A stretch of 64,000 nucleotides of DNA from Diplocarpon mali (GCA_024741835.1 JAENRP010000237.1:1-64000); one strand, 5' to 3'; counted from the first letter of the stretch, positions 10,335 through 22,642 are shown. Program-made: numbers and translations. Notes: generated from the letters alone by a model not told the origin.

Positions 10335-13300
10335 AATTGCGCGGCCACTTATATTATTAATTCGAAGGATTTACTTATCGCAGGTACCTTTAAGCCTTCT
10401 AGCGACTTATAGTAATGTGTTAAAGCAGGTACCTTAAGACTCCTAATTATTAAAAGAGGTAATAGATATATGGCAAACTCTTTTCTATAGCGTAATAGCT
10501 CTCTTATAAGGATAACGCTTTGCAATATTACTATTATAAAGGAGTTTACTACTAATATTATCTTAGAGAGGCTCCTTGCGGATAAGGGTTTTTAGTACTT
10601 TAAGGTAGACCTCACTTTGCGCTTTAAGAGCATTAAAGATTCTATAAAGCAAGCTTAGTTAAAGCATTACTATAATCTCATTTTCTTTAAATATAAGCCT
10701 ATTAACTATTTAGATCTTTTAAATATACTTTAATATAACTTCTCTACTTTAATAGCATTCTTTATAGCTAAGACGACGCTTTATAATAGGTTTTAGTCTA
10801 GCTATGCACCTATTAGGGTATGGGATAATAACACGTATACTTAGCACCTTCGCACTGGCTACTTAGGCGCAAAGGCTCTTTAAGCGCTAATTAAGTGCGC
10901 TAAGGGAGTGAAGATTAAGGGAATATAAAGGCTGGAGTACCCTATATATATAATAGCGTCTGCTAGGCAAGTTATTTCTTATGCTACCTTTAAGAACCGA
11001 TCTCTAAAGCCTTTCTTTAAGATCTCCTAAGATCTCTTTAACTTTTTAAATAACTTATATAATAGTTGCTTATAAGTTCTTTTAATTAAGGATAAGTATA
11101 GCAATATACTTTAGATATTCTTATTAAGATCGAAGGGTAGAGACGTAGTTATAAAGGTCCTCTAGGCCTTTAAAGCATAAGTGAAATGCTAATATAGGCT
11201 TTCCATTTGCAAAATTAGATAAGATAATAATACTTTAGTGATCTCCTTAAGGGAAGACTCTCTTATAAAGTACTAGAGATAGGTAAAAGAGGAGAGAATC
11301 GATTTAGAGCTTACTCCTACTTATATATACTAATCTAATAAAGGCACAGAGCAAGTAGGAAAGGAGTTGATTAAATGCTTTATTAAAATGAGGATCTACG
11401 CTAGGCTTCTAGCGAGCCTTTGGCCAAAGGTTATAAAGGCTGCTATATACCTTTATAATATCTCCCTACTTGCTAGAAAGAAGATGATCTTATTAAGTAA
11501 GGCTCTTTATAATTAGTTCAAGTAGTATTTTCGATTTTATAAGCTGCTGCTTATTAAGCAAATGACAGTAAGCTTAAAGCCTGACTAGAGTCGCATTTAT
11601 ATATATAGTACTTACGCATACCCTTTAATTAAGGAGAAGGAGGCAGGAAGGGACTGCTAAACCTTTAAAATTGAACTATAAGGGCACTTAAGTTACTTAA
11701 TTAGATATATTACCTCTAATATTTATAGAATCTAGGTTCCTATACTTTAGCAAGTAATAACGACTTATAATATCGAATTCGATAAGTCTCTCTTCTATAG
11801 TCTAGAAGCTAAGCGCGCAAACCCTATATTACACTAAGAACTTAAGACGACCTTCCAATTGATTAGAGAGGGAGAGGGAGCTTAAGACGCTAAGTTCGAA
11901 GGCATTTTTAAGGAATCGAAGCTTATTATAAGACCGAACGCAATCGCCGCAGAAGAAGCCGCTATATAAAAAGAGCCTGCATCGCAGACCGACGCTACTC
12001 TATAGCCTTTAACCAATAATATAAAAGGCCTTAACTTAAATCCAAATTCTCTAAAAGACCCGCTTAGAAACTTAAGGGTAGAAGCAAGCGAACTAGAAGC
12101 TACTTCGCCAGTCTTTAAGAAGGCAAATAGCGATTAGAGCTTAAGGGTAATAATTCCTTATAAAGGCCTTACTAAAGAAGGAACTATAGACAACTTTAAA
12201 GGAGTCTTTAAAGACGAGTTCTATAAGGCGATCGGCAGATCTCTAGCCGCTATTCTATATAAGAATAGAGATAGCTTAAGGGCTTTAAGATAGAGTCTTC
12301 AATTATAAAGGCAGGCCTTAATAAACTCTAGTAAAAGGCTAGAGGCACTACTGCTAAGATCTGGGAGGAGCTTTAATAGTCTTATAAGAAGCGACTTAGT
12401 AAAAGGAGTAGGCCTTAATAATATAATACCTTAAGTTGTAATACTAGCTTAAAGACTATAGGCTTAGGAGATAGAGCTACTTAGACTCTTAAAGGAACCT
12501 TTAGTAATAATAAAAATAGAGGAAGAGACTTATAAAGAAAAGCGTAAAGAGGAACTCCCTTTTCTTAAGCAAAAGAGGATAAGACGCTTAAGCGTTAAGT
12601 AATAGGAGACTTTAAAAGTGTATACTATTGCTTTAAAGTATATGCTCTCTTAAAGTAATATTGATTTACCTTGCTCTTTATATATATAAGAGTTTATATT
12701 AACCTTTTAAGCGAACGAATAGATAAGGGAGGATAAGAAGGACTATTTGATAGTTTATACAGTTATTAAAGCTGCAGTTAATAGTTAAGTAAAGGATAGA
12801 GCGCAGTCTCTTAACCGCTTATAGCACTAAGGCTCTCTGCCAAAGCCTTCGAAAGGATAGCTAGACCTAGAGAAGTACCCTTTTAGCAAACGATTTAAGG
12901 AAGGAGGGCGCTAAGAGATTAGGAATTTAAAATCTCAGAGTTGCTAAAGAATTGTACAAAGGGATTACTTAAAGCCCTTGCTAATACTATTAAAATGGGT
13001 TTTTATCTATAAGGTCAATAGCTCTAGCGAGCTTTTAAAGTGCTAATTATAGCTAGTTATGCAAAGAGATCTTTAAGACAAAGCTTCAATTTTCTTAACC
13101 TATATAGCTACGCTCGCAGTAAGGTCTTTTAAGGTATTAATAGCGCTTGCCGTATACTTTAATATAGAAGTAAAGTAATTCGATATTATTAACGCATTCG
13201 TTAACGCTCTTAAAGACCTAAGGAGTGCTTTAATCATATGCTTCTTATTAGATAGCTTTAAGCGCCCTAGTATAGTAGTAGAACTGGACCGCGCGCTCTA

Positions 13301-14415
13301 TAGGCTGAAAGACTCTTTAGCGCTATAGTATAGGAACTTCGTAAGAACGCTTAAAGGCCTTTAACTTAAGCCACTAGGCAAGGAGCCTTGTATTTTTATA
13401 ATAAAGGATCGCATAGTCTTTATAGCATTTTATATCAATAATATTTAAGTATTATATAAGGCCTTTAACCTAGATCAGGCGACTTATCTGATTGAAGACC
13501 TAAAGAGGGCATATAAGCTTACTATTATAGGAGATATCTCTTAGTTCTTTAGAGTAAGGATTATTTAAAATAAGAAGGTAAAGAGGATCTCCTTAGTTTA
13601 TAATACCTATATTAAGAAGATTGCTTAAAAGTTCAGAGCTAATATAAAGAGAGTGCTTAATACTCTACTACTAAAGAAGGAGTTTGTTAAGAACTTAGGG
13701 CAAGCTTTTTTAGAAAAGGTAAAGGAGTACTAAGAGAAAATAGGCTCTATTCTTTATATAGCGATTATAATACGCCCAGACGTTACATTTATAGCCTCTT
13801 AACTATCTTTCTTCTTAACTAATCTAAGCTTTAAATACCTTTTAACTACGGACTAGACGCTTTAATACCTATATAGCATACGCTTCTTAAGAATTGCCTA
13901 TAGCTTTAAGGCTAAGGAATACCAACTGGTCGCATCTTTAAATGCTTCTTTTAAAGATAACCAAGAGACCTATAGATCCTCTTAAGGATACGTCTTCTTC
14001 CTATTTAAAGGACCGATTATTTAGAAAGCAAATTGCTAAGCGATTGTTACGCTCTCCTCTATTAAAGCAGAACTCTATAGTATAGTTTCTACTGCGAAGG
14101 AGATAATAGCTATAAAACGCCTTTTTAAGGAGATTCGCATAGACTCCCTCTTTAAATGGAATATATATTGCAATAATTAATAGATAATTCGACTAATTAT
14201 TATAAAGAATAAGAAGATTAAGATAAGCCTTTAATATATCGAAATTAATAATATATAGATCCGCTAAGAGTACTAGAGAGGAAGCTTTTAAATAATCTAC
14301 CTCTCTACTAAGGAGATGCATATAGATAGGCTTACTAAGAACCTAGACTACTAGAAGTTTAAGAGCTTCGTTTGTTTATTAAACCTTTAGAGCTTTTAAA
14401 CAATTGTTTAATAAC
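10335..14415 (+). pseudogene. copia-2 pol (protease, integrase, RT, RNase H)
   Basis: Protease active site at 10335-10352 reads N-C-A-A-T-Y (family D-S-G-A-T-x-H). A GAG-pre-integrase segment lies around 10838-10950, followed by the integrase core with a D-N-N-T box near 11225 and the catalytic glutamate in G-T-E near 11343-11352. A long hydrophilic linker spans about 11880-12900. RT begins K-W-V-F at 12993 with the F-D-I-I-N-A-F-V-N segment near 13178-13205. RNase H has R-P-D-V-T-F near 13770 and K-A-E-L-Y near 14064-14080, ending with L-T-K-N-L near 14330. Protease and RT share one phase. Many TAA/TAG codons make it dead. Confidence 0.85.
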
Positions 14416-15847
14416 TCGCACTTGCTAGCAAGTAGTCACTTATTACTAAAAGACTTATACTTATAAGCTCTTACTCTCTTATAGTTATATTTATTTGTTT
14501 TCTCTTACAAAGCGCATTATAAAAGCTTCTCCTTTTTTAAAAATATAAGAATAGGTAATATTCCTAAGCCGCTATTATAAGGCGCAACCCTTCCTTAGAT
14601 CCTTTTAGCTAAGGCCAGAAGCCGCGAAGCTATAGCTATAAGCTTTGCATAGATCTCCTCTTAAGAGAGGCCTAGAGGCACTCCCTTAGCCAGAGGCCCG
14701 CCGGCGAACACACTAGCGATAGCAGGGGTAAAGGCGGGAGGTGCGGCAGAGGCGGCGGCAAAGGCGGGAGCGGCGATAGCAAGGGCTAGGGAGATAAAGG
14801 GAGATACAAAGGGGTCGGCGGCAGCAGTAGTAGGGATAGGAGTAGCAGCAGCGGCAAGCGGAGGAAATAGGGCAGCAGAGGACAGGCCGGCAGCAAACGC
14901 AAATAGGATACTAAGAGCAAGGGAGGCAGTAATACTACTACTCGCAGGAGTAGCAGGCCCTCCTAGCACTAGGGTCTAATCGCTCCTATCTTTTAAAAAT
15001 TAGCCTAGAACTTAATAAGACTTAATAAGACGTACTATAGAAGCTCTAAAGTGTACCCTTTACTGCATTTAGCAGTAGCGCTACCTCCTCCTTAAAGGCG
15101 CCGCAGGCGCGGGCTGATACAATAGCCTCTTAAGAGGCGAAGAGAGGTCCGCTAGCCTACTAGCAGCTATTGCTTAATACTATATAATAAATGCAACGCG
15201 CACTAAAGGTATTATTAAAGCACTAACAATCGAAATTGCTAGTGCTCTTATATATAATATAACGTATATATACATTATCGCGCTCTATTATAAGCTTAGG
15301 CATATAGTGCGCAGTAAGGGCGGGGCTCTTAGGTAGCAGCAGTAGCAATAGGGGTGGCAGCGGCGGTAGGAATAGCAGCAGCAGCTCATTACCTAGCAGG
15401 CGCTAAGAGGACTAAAACAAAGTTCTAGCTCTTATAAGAGCGCTAGCAACCTAGCGCAAAGTTAGTATAATACAAGGTATAAGGACTTTAAGGGTCTTAC
15501 TTTATAAGGGCAGCTAAGGCTATAATAAGCAGGAGTTCCTTTTATATTTAAAATTATTAATATAAAGACGATATTTTGAATAATAAAGGAGGGTTATTTT
15601 TAAAAGAAGGGAAGGAGAACCTCTATAATGGAAATACTTTATAGGAAGCCTAATAAAGCACTAGTATAGAATCGCGAAGATTCTTAAGCGCGCTTATTAC
15701 CTATAGCGACCTTTCTCGTTTTAGAAGGAACGACCTTTAAAGGGGCAATACGTAAGATAAAGCCTCTTTTCTTTACAACTGCTATTCTTTCTTTTATTTT
15801 ATCTATATAGCTAAGCGATTCTAAGAGTATCGCCTAACTAAAGGGTA
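14416..15847 (+). other. copia-2 long 3' region with GC-rich, RIP-poor island
   Basis: 1.4 kb between RNase H and the 3' LTR with no pol homology. Around 14661-14970, again near 15090-15140 and 15310-15420, the sequence turns G+C-rich and purine-rich (41 of 60 bases at 14701-14760 are G or C) with runs of GGCGGC, GCAGCAG and GGCGGG. CpA is retained there (5 CpA against 3 TpA in that line). A minus-strand frame 14661-14969 would encode an alanine-rich peptide of 102 residues; I see no start context or homologue and do not call it a gene. A captured host fragment or a structured 3' UTR are both possible. Confidence 0.6.
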
Positions 15848-16045
15848 TATTATATAGAATAGGCGGAGTCTCTACTTATTCTAAAGACCCTCTATATAAC
15901 TCCTACTAAGTTATAGACTCTCCCTTTTCTTTCCGAAGTCTCCTTACCAGATATATACTAGATAATAATACAATCAATCATCTTTATCTATATTAGCGAG
16001 CCTCTTAAGCGACCTAATAAAGGCCCTCCAGCCGACCGCACTATA
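15848..16045 (+). repeat. copia-2 3' LTR (198 bp)
   Basis: Same length as the 5' LTR. It starts TATTATATAGAATAGG (RIP form of TGTCGTGCAG) and ends GCACTATA, followed by the target duplication CAATA. Confidence 0.92.
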
Positions 16046-16050
16046 CAATA

Positions 16051-19000
16051 GCTTAATAAGACTAGTATCCTTAGACCGCCGAAAGCTCTTAAAGACCTCC
16101 CGACTAAGTCTAAGGATATATTAATATAGGACTTTAATACCCGCCTTACTAACTACGAATAATAAAGAGAGGAACTTAATATTAATACCCTTTAACTAAT
16201 AAGTATAAATATATCGATAATCTTAGGGTTAGCCTTTAGAGTTAGCCTCTATTAGACTAATACTAAGATCAGGTCGGTTACGCTTATAAAACTGGATTAT
16301 CTTTTTAAAAAAAGAAATAAAAGGACCCTTTATATCCTAACTTAATATAAAGCTATCATTTGCTATTTAGACTTAGGGATAGATAGGACCCTGATTTATG
16401 CAATAGAAGAGGAAGAACCTAATGCGCTTAGTGAGCATAATGCCCTAGGACCTTAAGAGGCCTACGAGTTATGCGCTAAGTTACTACCCTTCCTTTATAA
16501 CCTAGCTATATACTTCTTTAAAAGCGCTATGAATACGCTACCTCTATCGCAGCTAATTAATTATAAGATCGAGTTTAAAGGACTACTATTAATAATAAAA
16601 ACCGCATACTTATATAAAATAAGCGAGCTTAAACTTAAGAAGATAAGGGAATACCTTATAGATAATTTAAAGAAGGGATTTATATAACTATCTAATACTG
16701 CCTTTTTATCGCTTATCCTATTTATAAAAAAACCTAAAGGCGGCCTACGGTTTTATATTAACTATTAAAAATTGAATAGACTTATTAAAAAAGACTAATA
16801 CCTTCTTCCTTTAATTATAGAAACCCTCGACCGACTTAGGAATATAACGCTCTTTATAAAGCTTAATATCTATTATGCATTCTATTATATCCTAATAGAC
16901 TCTAACTCTATAATATAAGTAGCCTTTAGAATAAGGTACGGCTCCTTTAAACTAGTAGTACTTCCCTTTAGACTATGTAATAGCTTAGCTACTTTTTAAT
17001 AGTATATTAATACTATTTTAATAAAATACTTAAACGACTTCTACTTTATATATATTAATAATATCTTGATCTTTTTAAAAACTAAGGAAGAGCACTAATG
17101 CTATATTAGATAGCTCTTAAAAAGATTATACGAAGTTAGCCTATAAGTTGATATCAAAAAGTGCGAATTTGAAGTTACTAGTATTAGATTCCTAGGGTTT
17201 ATTATTACTAACTAAAGAGTGCAAGTCGACCCTACTAAGGTTAAGGTTATTAAAGAATAGACCCCTCTTTTAATAAAGAAATAAGTATAGTCGTTCTTAG
17301 GATTTTATAACTTCTATTAGAGATTTATTAAAGCCTACGGTCGAATTGCGCGCCCTTTTAATTAGCTAATAATAAAGGAGACTAGCTTAACGTTCGTCTT
17401 AACCGAGGAATAATAAGACGCATTTAAACAATTGAAGAAGCGGCTATTAAATGCGCCTACCTTACTATACTTTAAAAACCACCGATTAATAAGGATCAAG
17501 ACCGATTGCTTAAACCTAGCAGTAGCTAAAGTACTTAATTAAAAAGATAAAGATAATAAATAATAGCACCCTATCGCCTTCTTCTTTAAAGGATTATAGA
17601 ATACGGAATTATACTATAAAATCTATAATAAAGAGATGCTAGCAGTTATACTAGCTTTAAAAGAATAGGATATAGAATTGCAAAGTATATTAAGCTTCTT
17701 AATAATTACCAATTATAAGGCTTTAGAGTACTTTAAAACTAAAAAACTCTTTAATAAATAATAAATCCAATAGATAAACGTACTCTTAAGATATAATTAC
17801 TAAATTACCTATTGCCTTAAAAAGGAGAATATAATAGCTAATATAATATTATAGAAAGACGAACTCACGCCTATTTAAAAAGCCGTAAGAGAAGCTAAGA
17901 GAACCTATTAGCTTCTTAACCTAGCTAGTATTATTTAAGATCGTCTTATAATAGCTCTAGTCGACCTTATAATACTTAAGGAATGCTCTTCTATTAACAA
18001 TTTCCAAATAATAGAAGAAGTCTTTAATGCTAATCGAACCTATAAGTCGCTGCAACTAAAGCAAGAGAAAGCTATTAGAAAAGAGACTCCTTAAACCCTA
18101 TTAGAGGACGGACTACTCTTATATAATAAAAGGCTAGTAGTTCTTAAAGAACTAGATAATCTCTATACTTGCCTATTCTACTAAATTTATAATAGTACGT
18201 TAATAGCTTACCTTAATAAAACTAAGACTATATAGTTCTTTTAATACTACTACTAATAGCCTATATACTACTATGACGTAAAGAGGTATATCGCTAACTA
18301 TTATAACTACTAATATTTATATAAACCTTAAGATAAGACGCTAAGACTCCTTAAACTACTGCCTATCCCTTTATATATATAAGACAACCTATCTATAGAC
18401 TTCTATACTCTTGGATTAATTAGCAATAGCTGCGATACTATATTTATTATAATTAACCGACTCTTTAAGTAGCATATCTACCTATTAATAATAAAGAAGG
18501 CTATTGCGCAAACCGCCGCCTTCTTATTTTACCGATATATTTAAAGGTTTAAAAGGAGCCCTCTTACTATTACTAGCGACTAAGGACCTTAGTTTATCTC
18601 TGACTTTATAAATAAGCTATTAATGCTAGCGCGGGTTAAGCTCTAGCTATCGACCTTTAAATACACTTAAATAGATAGATAGATTAAAATTATTAACTAG
18701 ATAATCGATATACAACTACGCCCTTTTATCAACTACTTCTAAAATGATTAAGCCGACTTACTCCCTATTATAAACGCTGCTAGCGCCGCTTACTTAAATG
18801 AGTCAACTAGCCTTTCTCCTTCTATAGTCGATTATAGCTATGAACCTTATTTGGATTTTGACTAGACCGCCTATACTATTAAGTACTTAAGCGCTTAAGA
18901 GAAGCTAAATAGGAAAGAAGCGCAAGTATAGGCTAGAAGAATCGACAAAGTAGTCCAATTTGCCTAAGAATCTATACTAGTAGCTTAAGAGAGATAATCT

Positions 19001-19665
19001 AAATAAGCAAATAAAAAACGATACTAACCTAACTTTAACTTAAGAGACTTAGTATATATTATAAAAAGAGCTTAGAAAATAGACTGACCCTTTAATAAAC
19101 TCGACTTCCTTATTATAGGCCCTTTTAAAATTATTAGTCTAATCTACCACTCTTATAAAGTAGACCTACTCCTATCCTATTAAATATATAATATCTTTTA
19201 TACTAATAGACTAAGGAAAGCCGCTAATAACCCTTTACCTAAGTAGATCAACCTACTAATAGAACCTATTATATTTAATACCTATTTAAAATAGGAAGTC
19301 GACTAAATCTTAGCGTCTAATATATAGCAAAAGCAACTTTATTATAAAGTCAGCTAAGTAGGATAAGATCCTAATAATCAATAGTACCTTGCTAGCAACT
19401 TTAAAAACGCGGCTATACTGCTTAAGAAGTTCCACTCCGACTACTTTAATGCCCTTAAGCCCTTAGCGAGATTGCAAACTTAGCTAGAAGCCGCCTTTAA
19501 AGATGAACTCGACTTAGACTACCTATTGGATAATACCCTTAAGAACGAAGGTTATTACCAAACGCGCTAGCAATAATAGTAGATACCCTTATAACAATTC
19601 AATCCTAATAGAGACTAGGAATAAAGCGCTAAATACTAATATACCTATCTAGATATATAATAAAG
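16051..19665 (+). pseudogene. gypsy-1 pol: RT, RNase H, integrase, chromodomain
   Basis: Continuation of the protease frame. RT (about 16600-17250): K-P-K-G-G-L-R at about 16730-16750, then the catalytic box Y-I-N-N-I-L-I-F near 17050 (family YVDDILIF). RNase H about 17400-17840, with the Asp segment K-T-D near 17500. Integrase about 18120-18950: a worn zinc region, then S-I-D-F, S-D-Q-G-P-Q-F near 18579, and a degraded T-D-G-Q-x-E-x-x-N-Q segment near 18670-18690. A chromodomain follows at about 19291-19470, with the pattern V-x-x-V-G-x-D-P and L-A-S-N-F-K-N-A. Chromodomains of chromoviruses bind modified histones and steer integration into heterochromatin. Dead by RIP. Confidence 0.9.
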
Positions 19666-19919
19666 ACTACCTTCCCTTTGAACTATTCTTATAATTCACC
19701 GCTTTACTACTTACTATTCTTTACTATTCTATTCCTTTATTCTTAATTCTACGCTAATACTTCTACTTAGATCTATTCCCTTATAAATACTTCTCCTTTC
19801 TACTACCTTTACTTTACTTTTACAAATTAATTAACTTGCTTTTTTAACCTATTGCCCTACTGCTATATATTATATTATCGAACTAAACTACTTAACTAAC
19901 TATTACTATAAGCGAATTA
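19666..19919 (+). promoter_or_regulatory. gypsy-1 spacer upstream of the extra ORF
   Basis: Pyrimidine-rich stretch (many CTTT, ACTATTC and CTACC runs) between the end of pol and the extra ORF, of the kind often seen in fungal promoter cores. TATATATTATATTA at 19863-19876 is a possible TATA region about 50 bases before the ORF. Role inferred only. Confidence 0.3.
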
Positions 19920-21188
19920 ATAAATAACCCCCTTCCCTCTAATGATGAAACTACTACGCCTGCTATCGCGCCTATTAACTCCCTTAATATATAAGACGAT
20001 TCTATAATTAGTATTAATAATATAATAGCGTTTCTAATAGAAGTAGACCTTATATAAGCCGCCCTCGCCTAATGAGTAATAGATAACTAACCTACTACGC
20101 CTACTAGAATAGAGCGAGCAGATTTCCAATTGCTATTTGCAAGTGATATAAATAGCGACTCCGACGACTCCGATGATAATAAAGATATTAAGCCTACTGC
20201 TTTACTATTGCTAATACTACTCTTAATAGACGACGAAATAAACGAACCTATTACCTCGCCGACCCTAACCCTAACTCCCTTCCTATTTAAGAATAGCGCT
20301 ACCCCTAGTAAGAAGGTCCCTCTCAACTAGCTTTATAATAAGTTAAAGAATGAAAACGATAAAGATAACCGACCTACGCCTATTAAGATAAAGAGGGATA
20401 GTATACTAATAAAGAGAAAGGATAGCGCAATAATTCAGGAGTCGCGACTTAGCAAGTTAAGGCTATTAAAAAATAATCTTTAAAGATAGTTACGCTAAAA
20501 CATTACCGATTAAGGCGAAACGTAGGTTAACCTAAGGCCTATTAGATTCAAAGCCTTTAAATAGCGCATTTGGAAGACGGTTATAAAAGCTGCATAAAGC
20601 AAGGAACGCCTACCTACTAATATTAATAAAGTAGTCGCGAAGATTAAGGCCAAAGGAGGAACCTTTATATAAGGTAGATATATAGTCTTTATTATACTAT
20701 TTAAGGCAGTCGAGTTCAATCGCCTTTATAACGATCTTAATAAATAATCTTACAAATTAAAGACCTTGCGCACTAAAGTAGAAGAGGATAAGCTAAAGCT
20801 TAAGATATTATAAGATAAGAATAATAAGCTATAACAGTAAGTCGCTACTTATGCTATTATATAAAAGAGGAAGGCCACCCTTACTACTACCGCTAGTACC
20901 CTTGCTAAACGCTAGAAGTCAAACTAAACAGATTAGCTGAAATAGATATGCGAAAACTAATAATAATGACGCAATCTTAAGGATTTATATAATAGAAAGC
21001 TCATTAGCATATTCAATAACTTAGACAAACTAATTAAGACTACTATTAAGACTATCTATACTAAAGGAGATCTAATAAACGAAAAGATAAAGGGCTTTAT
21101 TAATAGGGCTAAAAATAGGATTATATACGACTTTATCTAAGAATAGGTCGAGATAAGGGCACCTCGCTTCTTAAGAGGAAGAGGGTAA
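19920..21188 (+). pseudogene. gypsy-1 extra 3' ORF (422 codons, unknown function)
   Basis: A single phase runs from ATA 19920 (ATG after RIP) to TAA 21186-21188, exactly 423 codons with only RIP-type stops inside, so the original frame was intact. The N-terminal third is acidic (S-D-S-D-D-S-D-D near 20152-20175) and proline/threonine-rich. The middle is basic (K-I-K-R-D near 20388). From about 20730 to 20960 leucine, lysine and glutamine spacing suggests a coiled coil (E-E-D-K-L-K-L-K-I-L). The C-terminus R-F-L-R-G-R-G is encoded by the polypurine tract. I do not recognise the family; it is not a chromodomain, dUTPase or RNase H. Position downstream of pol resembles an accessory gene. The two overlapping frames at 20087-20326 and 20130-20330 are shadow and fragment of it. 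Confidence 0.65.
21173..21185 (+). promoter_or_regulatory. gypsy-1 polypurine tract
   Basis: AAGAGGAAGAGGG lies three bases before the 3' LTR, the expected place and composition of the plus-strand primer. It doubles as the last codons of the extra ORF. Confidence 0.75.
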
Positions 21189-21444
21189 TATTACAGTTGT
21201 ATTAAGGAACTATTAAAGCACCTGCGACTAATATAGTAGATGCGACGTCTTATAGTTATACCTTTCCTTTAGTAGGCAGAATATAAGTAGTTAGTAGAAA
21301 TCGACCTTTTTAGGTCTTAAGCTAAGGAGGCATATTAAGGGAGAGGTTTCCTACTTTATATATACTCCTTAGCTTTGAATTCTATACGATTTAGCAGCCT
21401 TAATCTTAGTGACTTTATCGACTTATGCCTTGCTTCCGCCGTCA
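21189..21444 (+). repeat. gypsy-1 3' LTR (256 bp)
   Basis: Begins TATTACAGTTG (RIP form of TGTCACGG) and ends CCGCCGTCA. It aligns to 5868-6123 with equal length. Confidence 0.92.
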
Positions 21445-21479
21445 TATATGCTATATAATTAGTATTACTATACTAATCG

Positions 21480-22642
21480 GATTTAAAGATCTTATAAAGA
21501 TCGGCTTTTAAAACGTAAGTATCTTTATTATAATTATTATTTAAATTATTAAAAGTAGATTTAAGTTTAGATAACCTATTATTATTATTAAAAGTATTTA
21601 TTAAAGTTTTGGCTAAATAGCCTTTTCCTTTGCCTTTCCTTAATAGTTATAGCCTTTAGTAGGATAAGGGCAGTTTGCTTCTTAACTTCTGCTTTAATTA
21701 CTTTTTTATATTAAAGCTAGTAATTATATTAATCAATTGCCTTTTAACTTTATAATTAATAATATTATAAGCATTATTATAAAAGTAGTATCTTTAATAA
21801 GCTTTAGGACTCATCCTATACTCCTTCCTCTTCTTAAGCTTATTATTACCTTATAATATAGCATTTGCCGATTTAAAGCATCCTTTAAGGTCTTACTTAA
21901 TAGTTTAAAAGAGGTCGATTTTCTTATAAATCTTAAGGTTAAGTTAAATAAGAAGAGATTATTTCGCAATAGTAAACTTAAGAGAGAGGCTATTAAGTAG
22001 GAAATTAAAAAGCTAAGTTTTATTAAAAGTCATAGCTATCTTAGGATTTGCAGCTCTTACTGTCCTCTTTACTTTATATAGTATAGATTAAATAGAGTCT
22101 ATATTTATATTTATATTCTTACTATCTTTATCTTCTCTATATTAAAATAAAATGATCTATTATAATAGATATTAAATATTAAAGGCAGTTATTTAAAAGT
22201 ATTTTACCTTTAAAGTATCCTATCTTATCTTTATATTATTATAAACTTGAATAAAATCTTAGTCTTTATTAATTAAACCTCTATTAATCTTAAGCTTATA
22301 TTTAACTAAGGCTAGCTTATACTCCTTCTCCTTTTCTATATTTAAAATCTGCCTTTAGGATTCTTAGTTATTATCTATTAAAGCTTTTAAGCTAAGCTTA
22401 TTTAATATATTTAGTAAATCCTTAGCAGTTATATTAACTATTAAAGTAGAAGTAGATAAATTAGTAAAGGGAATATAAGGGACTATTCTTACGTATTTAA
22501 TAAGTGTCTTTTAAATCGCTATTTTAATACCTTTGCTTTTAAAGTAAAGTTCTAAATCGTCGAACTATTATTACTAATTCTTTTAAGAGAGTTAGAGGTC
22601 TTTAGGTCTAGTATTTTAATTGGAATTAGAAGCTATTACCAT
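21480..22642 (-). pseudogene. copia-1 gag (copy D)
   Basis: Reads leftward from ATG 22642. The same phase covers the Q-rich opening, a lysine-rich middle and a worn knuckle of the type C-x2-C-x3-H-x4-C (cysteines mostly changed to tyrosine). Product: capsid protein of the copia-1 particle. It is parallel to the copy B gag at 24219 and equally dead. Cut at the distal end by the gypsy-1 insertion. Confidence 0.75.

Larger units (their letters stand above)
8476..16045 (+). mobile_element. copia-2, complete element with 198-bp LTRs
   Basis: Ty1/Copia element of 7,570 bp inserted into the protease-RT linker of gypsy-1. A perfect 5-bp target duplication CAATA lies at 8471-8475 and 16046-16050. LTRs are 8476-8673 and 15848-16045. 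The initiator-tRNA half primer site follows the 5' LTR. Gag, protease, integrase, RT and RNase H are in Copia order, followed by an unusually long 3' region (about 14415-15847) with a GC-rich island. A second, inverted and twice-broken copy is E (23237-23623 and 57528-58744). The coding frames are riddled with RIP stops. Confidence 0.93.
5868..21444 (+). mobile_element. gypsy-1: chromodomain Ty3/Gypsy element with extra 3' ORF
   Basis: Flanked by two 256-bp LTRs beginning TGTCACGG and ending CCGTCA (best preserved in opposite copies). It is interrupted by copia-2 at 8476-16045; without it the element is about 8.0 kb. Order: LTR, leader, gag (ATG 6465), zinc knuckle, protease in the -1 frame, RT, RNase H, integrase, chromodomain, a separate 422-codon ORF, polypurine tract, LTR. 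The chromodomain places it with the chromoviruses. The element is inserted in the inverted copia-1 (C/D). RIP has filled all frames with TAA/TAG, though the gag ATG survives. Confidence 0.92.

Noticed and set aside
14661..14969. Alanine-rich minus-strand ORF of 102 codons
   Set aside because: Low-complexity GC-rich sequence opens frames by chance; no homologue, start context or neighbour supports a gene. Kept as a finding on composition only.
20087..20326. Minus-strand ORF, and minus-strand ORF 20510-20719
   Set aside because: Antisense to the gypsy-1 extra ORF; the plus-strand frame 20130-20330 is in the phase of that ORF and is part of it.
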